Source: CAVQBJ01 sp963724405 (lineage in GTDB: Bacteria; Actinomycetota; Thermoleophilia; Solirubrobacterales; Solirubrobacteraceae). From it: a stretch of 64,000 bases of DNA. Position numbers and translations under genes: made by a program. Position 1 is the stretch's first letter. Each line of letters starts with the position of its first letter. Below the pieces are notes generated by a model, which was not told the DNA's origin, searched no databases, and saw only the letters and a program-made list of their open reading frames with translations. Where the stretch lies: assembly GCA_963724405.1 (NCBI GenBank), contig CAVRUQ010000011.1:186001-250000 (forward strand), read 5' to 3'. This document shows, one piece after another, positions 43,156 through 50,744 of the stretch.

Positions 43156-43706
43156 CGCACCTGTGAGCCCGGCTTCGCGGCCGGCGGCGCCGAGGCGACG
43201 GCGGCCCGCAGGGCCGCGGCATCCTCGGCCGAGAGATCATGGCGGACGACCGCCGCCTCGCTGCCGGCGAACGCCTGCGCCATCGCCTCGACGTCCTCGG
43301 GCTCCGCGAACAGGACGATCGCCGACGCGCCCTCGGGCACCAACGAGCGCAACTCGTCGAACAGGCTCCCGGCCTCCGGCGCCTGGAGCTCTCCGGCGAG
43401 CGCTCCGGCCGTGCCGCCGGTCACGAGTCCGACCGCGAGCCCCACGGGTCCGAACGCGAGCCCGATGATCGCCCCGGCCACGACGCCGATCTCCGTGTCG
43501 CGCTCGCCGAACGTCGTGGCGTCGCCGATGTCGATGTAGTGGCCCGCGAACGTGCCACGGATCACGACCCGGCCGTGTCGATGACTCTCGACGAAGGCCA
43601 CCTTGTCGAGCCACGGCGCGGGTGCGACCTGCGCCCGCACCCGGCCGTAGGCCTGCTCGGCGCCGCCGGCATGGGGAAAGGTCACGGTGGCGATCTCCTC
43701 CGGCAT
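43152..43706 (-). CDS. DUF1269-like membrane protein
   Basis: 184 residues. A soluble N-terminal part (ATVTFPHAGGAEQAYGRVRA), a Gly/Ala-rich hydrophobic hairpin (EIGVVAGAIIGLAFGPVGLAVGL), then an alpha/beta C-terminal part (ASAIVLFAEPEDVEAMAQAF). This is the DUF1269 layout; the family is uncharacterised. It is translated with ndh and has a regulon palindrome 35 nt upstream. A CATCGT hexamer 7 nt before the ATG may be the -10 box of a leaderless transcript. Confidence 0.78.
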   Translation of the reverse strand: MPEEIATVTFPHAGGAEQAYGRVRAQVAPAPWLDKVAFVESHRHGRVVIRGTFAGHYIDIGDATTFGERDTEIGVVAGAIIGLAFGPVGLAVGLVTGGTAGALAGELQAPEAGSLFDELRSLVPEGASAIVLFAEPEDVEAMAQAFAGSEAAVVRHDLSAEDAAALRAAVASAPPAAKPGSQVR

Positions 43707-43740
43707 CGCGCGCACGATGGCGGAGCCGCGGCCCGGGCGC

Positions 43741-43759
43741 ATCACCCGCTCCGGGTGAC
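43741..43759. promoter_or_regulatory. Regulon palindrome (ATCACCC-GCTCC-GGGTGAC)
   Basis: 13 of 14 positions match the consensus. The centre (43750) is 31 bp before CATCGT on the minus strand, in front of the DUF1269-ndh operon. Confidence 0.55.
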
Positions 43760-43785
43760 AGCCGCCGGACCCGCGGGCCGCGCAG

Positions 43786-44613
43786 CTACAGGCTCGTGCG
43801 CTGCCCCGGCGCCAGCACCCGGACCTCGACGTCCGGTGCGTCGCGGGCGACGAGCGCGGCGAAGTCGCGCGCCGGCTGCGCCGGATCTCGTCCTCGGCGC
43901 GCCCAGCGGGGAAGCGCGAGCGTGCCCCAGTGGATCGGCACGACGACCCGTGGGGCGATGACGGACGTCGCGATCGCCGCCCGCGCGGGATCGAGGTGCC
44001 CGGCCCCGGTCGTCGGCCCCCACCCCGCGATCGGCAGCAGCGCGATGTCGATCGAGCCCGCGAGCTCGCACATCGCTCCGAACAGGTCGGTGTCTCCGGC
44101 GAAGTAGGCCGAGCCCGATCCGCGCACGACGAAGCCGATCGGGTCGGCGGCCGGTCCGAATCGGTGCCGGCGGCGATCATGCTCGGCCGCGGTGGCGAGG
44201 ATCCGCACACCGGCAACTCGTGCCTCGTCGCCGGGACGCAGCTCGCTCACGTTCGCGACGCCGTGGCGGCGCAGCCACTCGCCGGCCGGACGGGGTGCGA
44301 ACACCGGCACCGAGGCGCCGATGCTCCGCAGCGACGGCAGGTCGGCGTGATCGGCGTGGAGGTGCGAGAGCAGCACGCCGTGCACCGGCGTGTCCGCGGC
44401 CAGGCTCGCCGCCGGGCCGATCCGGACGAGCGGCCCGATCCGGGGGCGGAGCACGGGGTCGGTGAGCAGGCGCACGCCGTCGATCTCGATCAATGCCGTC
44501 GCGTGGCCGAGCCACGTCACGGCGGTGCCGGCGCGCGACGGCGGCTCCGCCGGCGCGGGCGCCGGGCCGGCCGCGCCGCCGGGACCGGCGCTCTCGCTGT
44601 GCGGATCTGGCAT
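43786..44613 (-). CDS. MBL-fold metal-dependent hydrolase
   Basis: 275 residues. Metal-binding HLHADHAD (about residues 84-91), further ligands GDTD near residue 174 and PIHWGT near residue 229. The WLGHATALIEIDG opening is typical of the UlaG/RomA-like or NAPE-PLD-like group, which act on phosphodiester or lactone substrates. The start at 44613 is followed by a Pro/Ala-rich leader of about 30 residues, so the true start may be later. The upstream region carries degenerate regulon palindromes. Confidence 0.85.
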   Translation of the reverse strand: MPDPHSESAGPGGAAGPAPAPAEPPSRAGTAVTWLGHATALIEIDGVRLLTDPVLRPRIGPLVRIGPAASLAADTPVHGVLLSHLHADHADLPSLRSIGASVPVFAPRPAGEWLRRHGVANVSELRPGDEARVAGVRILATAAEHDRRRHRFGPAADPIGFVVRGSGSAYFAGDTDLFGAMCELAGSIDIALLPIAGWGPTTGAGHLDPARAAIATSVIAPRVVVPIHWGTLALPRWARRGRDPAQPARDFAALVARDAPDVEVRVLAPGQRTSL

Positions 44614-44690
44614 GGGCTCTGGCGCGCGTCAGCCCCGGGATGCCGGGCGTCCGCGCCGGCCCCATGCAATCGCCGTTCGCGACCGCCCTC

Positions 44691-44709
44691 ATCGTCCCAA
44701 CCGGGTGAG
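44691..44709. promoter_or_regulatory. Regulon palindrome, degenerate (ATCGTCC-CAACC-GGGTGAG)
   Basis: 11 of 14 positions match. It lies 78 nt upstream of the MBL hydrolase start on the minus strand. Confidence 0.3.
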
Positions 44710-44731
44710 GCCGCGCCCGGGGCGCGCCGGT

Positions 44732-44750
44732 CTAGCCCACTCTGGGTGAT
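44732..44750. promoter_or_regulatory. Regulon half-site (CTAGCCC-ACTCT-GGGTGAT)
   Basis: The right arm is perfect and the left arm matches 4 of 7. The centre (44741) is 38 bp before TAGACT, the same spacing as in the 50.3-kb promoter. Confidence 0.4.
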
Positions 44751-44951
44751 GCGGGCGGCGGTGCCGGTCGAGGACGCTTAGACTCGCCGCTCGCACGAAT
44801 GGGTGCCTCGGTCCCGCGGCCGGCGCAACGAGATGAGTGTTCACATGTCGACAGGGCCGGTCCATCTGCTCGTCCTCGGGGCTTCCCGAGCGCCGCTGAC
44901 GCCTGCAGACGGCTCCCACCGACGGCTCGAGGCCGCCGGACGTTGAGCGGC

Positions 44952-47072
44952 ATGGTCCCGCCTGACGGAGACGGCCCGCGGCCGGCGGCGCCCGTGGCCT
45001 ACGCCGAGGAACCGCACTGGACCCCGGAGCGACCGCGGTTCCGTCTCGTGCGTGCGGTGCTGGCCTGGGTCGTGGCGGCCCTGGCGGTGTTCGCGGCCGG
45101 CACGATCGTGCCCGGGGTCAGCGTGGGGACGTTCGGAGAGGCGTTCGTCGCGGCGGCGATCATCGCGGTCCTCAACGCGATCCTGCCGCCGATCGTCGCC
45201 GCGCTGCGCCTGCCGTTCACGCTCGCGCTCGGATTCCTCCTGGCGCTGCTGGTCGACGCGGCGATCCTGATGCTCGCATCGGCGATCGACCCGACCTCGT
45301 TTCACGTCGACGGCTTCGCCTCGGCGCTCGGGGCAGCGATCGTCATCGCGGCCACGAGCGTCGTGCTCACGGCGATCCTCGGCGTCGACGACGACGACGT
45401 CTACACGCTGCGCGTGATCGAGCGCATCAGCCGTCGTCAGGGCGGCGCGACCCGCACCGCCGTGCCCGGCGTCATCTTCCTCGAGATCGACGGGCTCGCG
45501 CTGCCCGTGCTCCAACGCGCGATGCGCGACGGTAGCGCCCCGGAGATGGCGCGCTGGCTGCAGGAGGGCACGCATCGTCTGATCGAGTGGGAGCCCGATC
45601 TCAGCTCGCAGACCGGCGCCAGCCAGGCCGGCATCCTGCTCGGGTCCAACGAGGACGTCCCGGCCTTCCGCTGGGTCGAGAAGGAGACCGGCACGCTCAT
45701 GACCTGCTCCTCGCCGGCTGACTGCGCGGAGATCGAGAAGCGTCACTCCTCCGGTCGCGGCCTGCTCGCCGACGGCGGCGCCAGCCGGGGGAACCTCTTC
45801 TCCGGCGACGCGGAGGAGATGATCCTGACCGTCAGCCGGATGGAGGCCGAGAAGCGCGCGAACCCCGGCTACCGGGCCTTCTTCGCCAACGGCTTCAACG
45901 TCACCCGCGAGCTCATTCTCTTCTTCTGGGAGGTCATCATCGAGCGGGTGGCGGCGCTGCAGCAGCGCCGCCGGGACATCCAGCCCCGGGGCCACCGGGG
46001 CGGTCGCTACCCGCTCCTGCGCGCCGCCCTGTGCGTGGGCGTGCGCGACCTGATCGTCTTCGGCGTGCTCACCGACATGTTCCGCGGACGCCCGGCCGTG
46101 TACGCCACGTTCTCGAGCTACGACGAGGTCGCGCACCACTCGGGCCTCGAGCGCGCCGACACGCTCGAGGCGCTGCGCAAGCTCGATCGGCAGTTCGGCC
46201 GCATCGCTCGGGCGCGCCGCTATGCGCCACGTCCCTACGAGCTCGTCGTCCTCTCCGACCACGGGCAGACGCAGGGGGCGACGTTCCTGCAGCGCAACGG
46301 CTACACGCTTGAGGATCTCGTCGAACGATCGCTCGAGCAGGGTCACGTCGCGCGCGTGGCGACCGGGGACGAGAACGACGCCGCGGCCGGGCACGCCCTC
46401 CACGAGGCCACCGGCCGGACGGGCAAGGACAAGAAGCGAGCGGCCAACGACGTGAGTGACAAGGAGGTGGTCGTGCTCGGCTCGGGCAACCTCGGCCTCA
46501 TCTACCTGATGGACGACGACAAACGCCGGCTGACGGCCGAGGAGATCGAGGCGCGCCATCCGCGCCTGCTCACCGCCCTGCGCGAGCACCCCCACATCGG
46601 CTTCCTGCTCGTGCGCTCACAGTCGGACGGACCCGTCGTGCTCGGCGCCCGCGGCACCCGCTACCTGAGCGACGACCGGGTCGAGGGAGAGGATCCCCTC
46701 GAGCCGTTCCCCGCGGGCGCCGCCGACCACCTGCGGCGCACCGATGGCTTCGGCCACGTCGCCGACGTCATGGTCAACAGCTTCTACGACGCCGATCTCG
46801 AGCAGGGATGCGCCTTCGAGGAGCTGATCTCGTTCCACGGCGGGCTCGGCGGCCCGCAGACGCGGCCGTTCCTGTTCGCGCCCGTCACGCTGCCCGCTCC
46901 GCGCGAGCCGATCGTCGGCGCCGCCGAGGTCCACGACGTGCTCATGGGCTGGCGGCGCGAACTCGCCGCGAGCGAGCCGGCGCTGGCGCCCGCGGCCGAG
47001 GCCGAGGCCGACCTGCCCCGGCCGGGCGATGGGCGCCTCAGGCCGACAGCAGGCGCTGCTTCTGCTGAGTGA
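44952..47072 (+). CDS. Phage-holin-like membrane domain fused to an alkaline-phosphatase-superfamily phosphodiesterase
   Basis: 706 residues. Residues about 30-135 hold four hydrophobic helices of the phage_holin_4_2 / mycobacterial 4-TM type. The rest is a type I phosphodiesterase/nucleotide pyrophosphatase domain: VIFLEIDGLALPVL with a metal Asp, SSQTGASQAGILLG with the likely nucleophile, SSYDEVAHHSG and VLSDHGQTQG with metal ligands. The fusion suggests a membrane-tethered phosphodiesterase acting on an unknown substrate. The start may be ATG 44952, TTG 44943 or ATG 44799. Its last 35 nt overlap the convergent SHOCT gene. Confidence 0.85.
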   Translation: MVPPDGDGPRPAAPVAYAEEPHWTPERPRFRLVRAVLAWVVAALAVFAAGTIVPGVSVGTFGEAFVAAAIIAVLNAILPPIVAALRLPFTLALGFLLALLVDAAILMLASAIDPTSFHVDGFASALGAAIVIAATSVVLTAILGVDDDDVYTLRVIERISRRQGGATRTAVPGVIFLEIDGLALPVLQRAMRDGSAPEMARWLQEGTHRLIEWEPDLSSQTGASQAGILLGSNEDVPAFRWVEKETGTLMTCSSPADCAEIEKRHSSGRGLLADGGASRGNLFSGDAEEMILTVSRMEAEKRANPGYRAFFANGFNVTRELILFFWEVIIERVAALQQRRRDIQPRGHRGGRYPLLRAALCVGVRDLIVFGVLTDMFRGRPAVYATFSSYDEVAHHSGLERADTLEALRKLDRQFGRIARARRYAPRPYELVVLSDHGQTQGATFLQRNGYTLEDLVERSLEQGHVARVATGDENDAAAGHALHEATGRTGKDKKRAANDVSDKEVVVLGSGNLGLIYLMDDDKRRLTAEEIEARHPRLLTALREHPHIGFLLVRSQSDGPVVLGARGTRYLSDDRVEGEDPLEPFPAGAADHLRRTDGFGHVADVMVNSFYDADLEQGCAFEELISFHGGLGGPQTRPFLFAPVTLPAPREPIVGAAEVHDVLMGWRRELAASEPALAPAAEAEADLPRPGDGRLRPTAGAASAE

Positions 47073-47340
47073 ACTCCTCGTCGGTGAGGACGCCGCTGTC
47101 GTGCAGCTCCCCGAGCTCCTTGAGCTGGGTGATCAGATCCGGCGACATCCCGCCGCTCGGCGGCGCTGCGGCCGGCGGGGGAGCGGCCGGCTGGGCCTGC
47201 TGCCGGGCGAGCTGCTCGTCCTGCCAGGCCTCGTGGTCCGCGGCCTCCGCCTGCTGGTTCGCCTTGTGCTTGCCGTACATGTAGGCGCCGCCGCCGACGG
47301 CCGCGGCGCGCATGATGGGTCGACGTCGTCCGATCGGCAT
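47038..47340 (-). CDS. Small SHOCT-domain protein
   Basis: 100 residues. A basic N-terminus with a short Ala/Gly hydrophobic stretch (MRAAAVGGGAYMYGKHKAN), a Gln/Ala/Pro linker and a C-terminal SHOCT domain (LITQLKELGELHDSGVLTDEEF). It may associate with the larger SHOCT membrane protein at 31584. Its 3' end overlaps the convergent phosphodiesterase gene by 35 nt. A perfect regulon palindrome lies 115 nt upstream. Confidence 0.8.
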   Translation of the reverse strand: MPIGRRRPIMRAAAVGGGAYMYGKHKANQQAEAADHEAWQDEQLARQQAQPAAPPPAAAPPSGGMSPDLITQLKELGELHDSGVLTDEEFTQQKQRLLSA

Positions 47341-47454
47341 GGCGTGTCCCTTCGGTCTTCGGTGTTGGATGGCATTCACGACGGCGGGCGCGGACGTACA
47401 ACAATGCGCCGCGAACGGTCGTTCGTCATTGCACTCCAGGCTGAGCAGGGTCGC

Positions 47455-47473
47455 ATCACCCCGTTCGGGTGAT
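47455..47473. promoter_or_regulatory. Regulon palindrome, perfect (ATCACCC-CGTTC-GGGTGAT)
   Basis: A perfect 7-5-7 dyad that defines the consensus, between the SHOCT gene start (47340, minus) and the end of the gene upstream. It is far enough from the start that a leader of 70-80 nt is implied. Confidence 0.6.
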
Positions 47474-47503
47474 CGGCGCGGCGCGCGTCCCCGCGAGCCA
47501 CGG

Positions 47504-48037
47504 TCAGGCTGACCCGGGCGGCGGACCACCCGGCGGGGGCGGCCGATCGCCGGGCGGTGGCGTGCCGGGGCGGTCGGCTCCCGGGGCTCCTCGGCGAGCT
47601 GCGGCGGTTGGGGGCGGAGCGCCCCCGCTTCCCCCTCGGCGGCTCCCGGCGAAGAACGCGCCGACCGCGACGAGAGCGCCGACTCCGATGAGCACCCAGG
47701 CCCAGGCCGGCGGTCCGCTGGAGGAACTGCTCGCCGGAGCGGCGAGCGAGGTGGTCGGCGTGTTCGAGTGCACCTGCACGTTGACGGACGCCGTGTGAGC
47801 GCTCTGCGTCGTGGCCTCGGTCACGGTCTTCGTCCGCGTCGACGCCGACTCGGTGATCGTCTTCGTGCTCACCGAGGCGGATTGCGTCTTCGACGACCGG
47901 GACTGGGTCGAGCCCGTCGTCGCCGGCGTCGTCGACGTGGCTTGCGCCGCGGCACCCGAAACCGGTCCGGCGACCAGGACGGCCGCGCCGAGGCCGGCGG
48001 CGAGGAGGGCGCGGAGCGTGCCGGACGGCGGTCCCAT
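47504..48037 (-). CDS. Exported Ser/Thr-rich protein with C-terminal membrane anchor
   Basis: 177 residues. A signal peptide (LRALLAAGLGAAVLVAGPVSGAAA), a low-complexity Ser/Thr outer region, one membrane helix (PAWAWVLIGVGALVAVGAFFAG) and a Gly/Pro-rich cytosolic tail. A sortase motif is not seen. It looks like a cell-surface stalk protein. The start at 48037 is chosen because the signal peptide begins there. Confidence 0.65.
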   Translation of the reverse strand: MGPPSGTLRALLAAGLGAAVLVAGPVSGAAAQATSTTPATTGSTQSRSSKTQSASVSTKTITESASTRTKTVTEATTQSAHTASVNVQVHSNTPTTSLAAPASSSSSGPPAWAWVLIGVGALVAVGAFFAGSRRGGSGGAPPPTAAARRGAPGADRPGTPPPGDRPPPPGGPPPGSA

Positions 48038-48242
48038 CGTCGGATGCGATTCTCCAGTTGCGGGGCAGGGCCGGCAATGTGGTGGGCATGTGGCCCCGCG
48101 CGAGCGGGCACCACCCCGGGGCAACGGATGCACCCGTCGCCGGCTCGCACCTCGCCCGCCGCCGGCCGAGCATCGGGCGGTGCTAGCTTGGCGGCCACCG
48201 GGGCGCGAGCCGCCCTCGAACCCCTTGCCCGAAAGGCTCCTG

Positions 48243-48746
48243 ATGAGCGACAAGCCCATGTTCATGTTCGCCGCCGTCTACGACAGCGTCGCCGACGCCG
48301 ACAGCGACTACGAGGCCGTCAAGGCGCTCCACGCCGGCGACATCATCGGGTCCTACGACTCGGCCATCATCACCAAGGACGCCGAGGGCAACGTGAAGGT
48401 CAACAAGACCGAGAAGCCGACCCAGCACGGCGGGTGGATCGGCCTGGCCGCCGGCGCGGCCGTGGCCGTCGTCGCCCCGGTGGCGCTCCCCGCGGTGGTG
48501 GCCGCCGGCGGCGCCGGTCTCGGCGCGTGGATCGGGCACGTCGCGCGTGGCATCAGCCGCAGCGACCTGAAGGAGATGGGGGAGTTGCTGGACACCGGGC
48601 AGGCGGCGCTCATCGTCATCGGCATCGACAAGGACGCCCAGCGGATCCAGAAGGTGGCGGAACGGGCGAGCAGGACGCTGACCAAGCCCGTGGATGCCGA
48701 CCCCGACGAGGCCGCGGGCGACGCGCTGGCGATCTCCGACAGCTGA
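48243..48746 (+). CDS. DUF1269 family membrane protein
   Basis: 167 residues. The N-terminal alpha/beta part MFAAVYDSVADADSDYEAVK, a hydrophobic hairpin (GLAAGAAVAVVAPVALPAVVAAGGAGLGAWIG) and a C-terminal part LLDTGQAALIVIGID follow the DUF1269 pattern closely. Second DUF1269-type gene in the window. A TAGCTT hexamer (48184-48189) is a possible -10 box; no regulon palindrome was found before it. Confidence 0.85.
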   Translation: MSDKPMFMFAAVYDSVADADSDYEAVKALHAGDIIGSYDSAIITKDAEGNVKVNKTEKPTQHGGWIGLAAGAAVAVVAPVALPAVVAAGGAGLGAWIGHVARGISRSDLKEMGELLDTGQAALIVIGIDKDAQRIQKVAERASRTLTKPVDADPDEAAGDALAISDS

Positions 48747-48818
48747 GGCCGATGCGCGGCGGCGGGTCTCGCCGCCGGGCCCTCGTGGCCGTTCTGAGCC
48801 GTCCGTCGGCAGCCTCGT

Positions 48819-50192
48819 CTAGTAACCGACGCCGGTCTTGACCCGCTTGCGGTAGATCTCGTCCCGGCTGCCCTTCTTCTGAAGCGTCGCGCACGCCTCG
48901 GCCAGATCCTCGGCGAACGTGCTCGCGAGGGCGTGGCCGAGCGACTCCTTCACCAGCGCGCGCAGGAGCGTCACGTGCGTCGCGTCGGGAGGCAGCGTGT
49001 AGGCGGGCACCATCCAGCCCCGCTCGGCGGCCAGCTGGACCGCGATGTCGAACTCGTCGTAGGGGTGCTCGCCGCTCAGCTGGAACGCGACGAGCGGAAG
49101 CTGCTCCTCCTCCGCGCCGACCAGGTCGAACTCGCCGATGGCCGCGATCTTCTCGGCCAGCTGCTGCGTGTTGTAGTGCATCGACTGCATGCGGTACTTG
49201 TACCCCTCGTGGCCGAAGCGGACGAAGTTGTAGTACTGCGCGAGCACCATCGCCGCGCCGGTCGAGAAGTTCAGAGTGAAGGTCGAGTCCCTCTTGCCGA
49301 GGTAGTTCTCGTAGAAGACGAGCTCCTCGGGGAGGTCGCTCGGCTCGCGGAAGATGAGCCAGCCGATCCCCGGATAGACGAGGCCGAACTTGTGGCCCGA
49401 GGCGTTGATCGAGCGCACCTGGCTGAGTCGGAAGTCCCACTCGGTATGGGGGAAGCAGAACGGCCACACGAACGCCCCGCTCGCGCCGTCGATGTGCAGC
49501 GGGACGTCGAGACCCTGCTCCTCCGCCAGTGTGGCCAGGTAGTCGTTGATGCCCCGGATGTCGTCGGAGTGTCCGGTGAACGTCGTGCCGAGCACGGCGG
49601 CGACGCCGATCGTGTTCTCGTCGACGTGCGGCTCGACGTCCTCGGCGTCGATCGTGTACTTGTTCGGCTTCAGCGGCACCGTGCGCGGCTCGACGTCGAA
49701 GTAGCGGCAGAACTTGTCCCACACGACGTGCACATCGCGCCCGTAGACGAGGTTCGGCTTGTCGACCGACTTGCCGGCCTTCTCGCGGCGCTGGCGCCAC
49801 TTCCACTTCAGCGCGAGCGCGCCGAGCATGATCGCCTCCGAGGAGCCCTGGGTGCGCGTGCCCACCGTGGGCCCCGGGGCGTTGAAGAGGTCGGCCAGCA
49901 TGCGGATGCAGCGCTGCTCGATCTCGGCCGTCTGCGGGTACTCCGCGTGGTCGATGTAGTTGCGATGGAGGTTCTGCGCGATGAGCTGGATGGCATCCGG
50001 CTCCATCCAGGTCGTCACGAACGTCGCCAGGTTGCGCTCCGGGATCCCGTCGAGGGTGAGTTGCTGCTCGAGCAGCCAGTAGGCGTCCTCGGCCGCCATG
50101 CCCTTCTCCGGCAGGCTGCCGTCGGGCGCGTCGGTGAGCAGGAACCGGTTGCCGTAGAGTCTCGCGTCGGCGAGCTCGTGGTCCAAGTGCAT
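48819..50192 (-). CDS. gadB: Glutamate decarboxylase
   Basis: 457 residues, the usual length. PLP-dependent group II decarboxylase with the Schiff-base Lys in SINASGHKFGLVYPG, the conserved TQGSSEAIMLG and HIDGASGAFVWPF. It converts glutamate to GABA with uptake of a proton, a known acid-stress defence, although no GABA antiporter is seen here. The start at 50192 has GGAAGG upstream. The divergent region to the small membrane protein carries two regulon palindromes. Confidence 0.93.
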   Translation of the reverse strand: MHLDHELADARLYGNRFLLTDAPDGSLPEKGMAAEDAYWLLEQQLTLDGIPERNLATFVTTWMEPDAIQLIAQNLHRNYIDHAEYPQTAEIEQRCIRMLADLFNAPGPTVGTRTQGSSEAIMLGALALKWKWRQRREKAGKSVDKPNLVYGRDVHVVWDKFCRYFDVEPRTVPLKPNKYTIDAEDVEPHVDENTIGVAAVLGTTFTGHSDDIRGINDYLATLAEEQGLDVPLHIDGASGAFVWPFCFPHTEWDFRLSQVRSINASGHKFGLVYPGIGWLIFREPSDLPEELVFYENYLGKRDSTFTLNFSTGAAMVLAQYYNFVRFGHEGYKYRMQSMHYNTQQLAEKIAAIGEFDLVGAEEEQLPLVAFQLSGEHPYDEFDIAVQLAAERGWMVPAYTLPPDATHVTLLRALVKESLGHALASTFAEDLAEACATLQKKGSRDEIYRKRVKTGVGY

Positions 50193-50289
50193 GAATGACC
50201 CTTCCTGTCGTGGACGCCTCAGGCCGCCGGGTGCGCCCGCGCGGACGCACTCGACCAGCGCTGAGGCTATCCGCGATCGGGAGGGGCTC

Positions 50290-50308
50290 ATCCTCCCGAT
50301 CGGGTGAT
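50290..50308. promoter_or_regulatory. Regulon palindrome (ATCCTCC-CGATC-GGGTGAT)
   Basis: 12 of 14 positions match the consensus. It lies 98 nt upstream of the gadB start and beside a second copy at 50318. Confidence 0.45.
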
Positions 50309-50317
50309 CCGTCGTCG

Positions 50318-50336
50318 GTCACCCCAAAGGGGTGAT
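50318..50336. promoter_or_regulatory. Regulon palindrome (GTCACCC-CAAAG-GGGTGAT)
   Basis: 13 of 14 positions match. The centre (50327) is 38 bp before the TACGCT -10 box (50365-50370) of the small membrane protein and 28 bp from the centre of the copy at 50290. Confidence 0.55.
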
Positions 50337-50364
50337 GATCGGCTCCACGACGGGCGAAACCGTT

Positions 50365-50370
50365 TACGCT
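50365..50370 (+). promoter_or_regulatory. -10 box TACGCT, leaderless type
   Basis: It ends 6 nt before the ATG at 50377, the arrangement expected for a transcript that begins at the start codon. Confidence 0.5.
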
Positions 50371-50376
50371 GACGTC

Positions 50377-50685
50377 ATGGAGGTTCTCATCTCAGCTTCC
50401 ATCATGGGACTGGCGCACGCGGTCCCGCGCAGCGCGGGGATTGGGGCGTGGATCGCCCCGGCGGTATGGGTCGGCGGCGCGTCGGCCGTGGGGACGATCG
50501 CGTTCCTGCGCCGTCGCGGCAAGGGCACTGGAGGTCCGCACCCCGACGACGGTGAGGACGACGGCGGAAGCCGCCGCCCGCCGACGCCGCCGAGCCCGCC
50601 GAGCGGCCCGGTCTCGTGGCCGGACTTCGAACGCGACTTCGCGGAGTACTGCGCCGGCCAGAAGCGGACCGCCCACCGCGAGTGA
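50377..50685 (+). CDS. Small membrane protein of unknown function
   Basis: 102 residues. Two weakly hydrophobic segments (VLISASIMGLAHAV and IGAWIAPAVWVGGASAVGTIAFL) followed by a Pro/Asp-rich cytosolic part ending in a short helix with WPDFERDFAEYC. Not recognised as a family. ATG 50377 is chosen from the -10 spacing; an upstream in-frame ATG at 50332 overlaps the palindrome. Probably co-regulated with gadB. Confidence 0.65.
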   Translation: MEVLISASIMGLAHAVPRSAGIGAWIAPAVWVGGASAVGTIAFLRRRGKGTGGPHPDDGEDDGGSRRPPTPPSPPSGPVSWPDFERDFAEYCAGQKRTAHRE

Positions 50686-50744
50686 AACGCGTGGCCCGGG
50701 GCGGCGCGGTCGCCGCCCCGGAGGGCGAGTGCGTGCGCCGAGCC

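Larger units (their letters stand above)
44614..44951. other. Divergent control region before the holin-phosphodiesterase gene
   Basis: 338 nt between MBL hydrolase (minus) and the fusion gene (plus). It has two degenerate regulon palindromes (44691-44709, 44732-44750) and a -10 box TAGACT at 44779-44784, 38 bp after the second centre. An in-frame ATG at 44799 could extend the fusion protein by 51 residues, otherwise the transcript has a leader of about 160 nt. Confidence 0.45.

Noticed and set aside
40681..43539. 952-codon plus-strand frame
   Set aside because: It overlaps the GMC oxidoreductase out of frame and is antisense to ndh and the DUF1269 gene, all with firm motifs. Its sequence is Arg/Gly/His-rich noise.
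48184..48189. A regulon palindrome before the second DUF1269 gene
   Set aside because: I looked for the ATCACCC-N5-GGGTGAT pattern between 48038 and 48242 and found only GC-rich partial matches, so this gene is left out of the proposed regulon.
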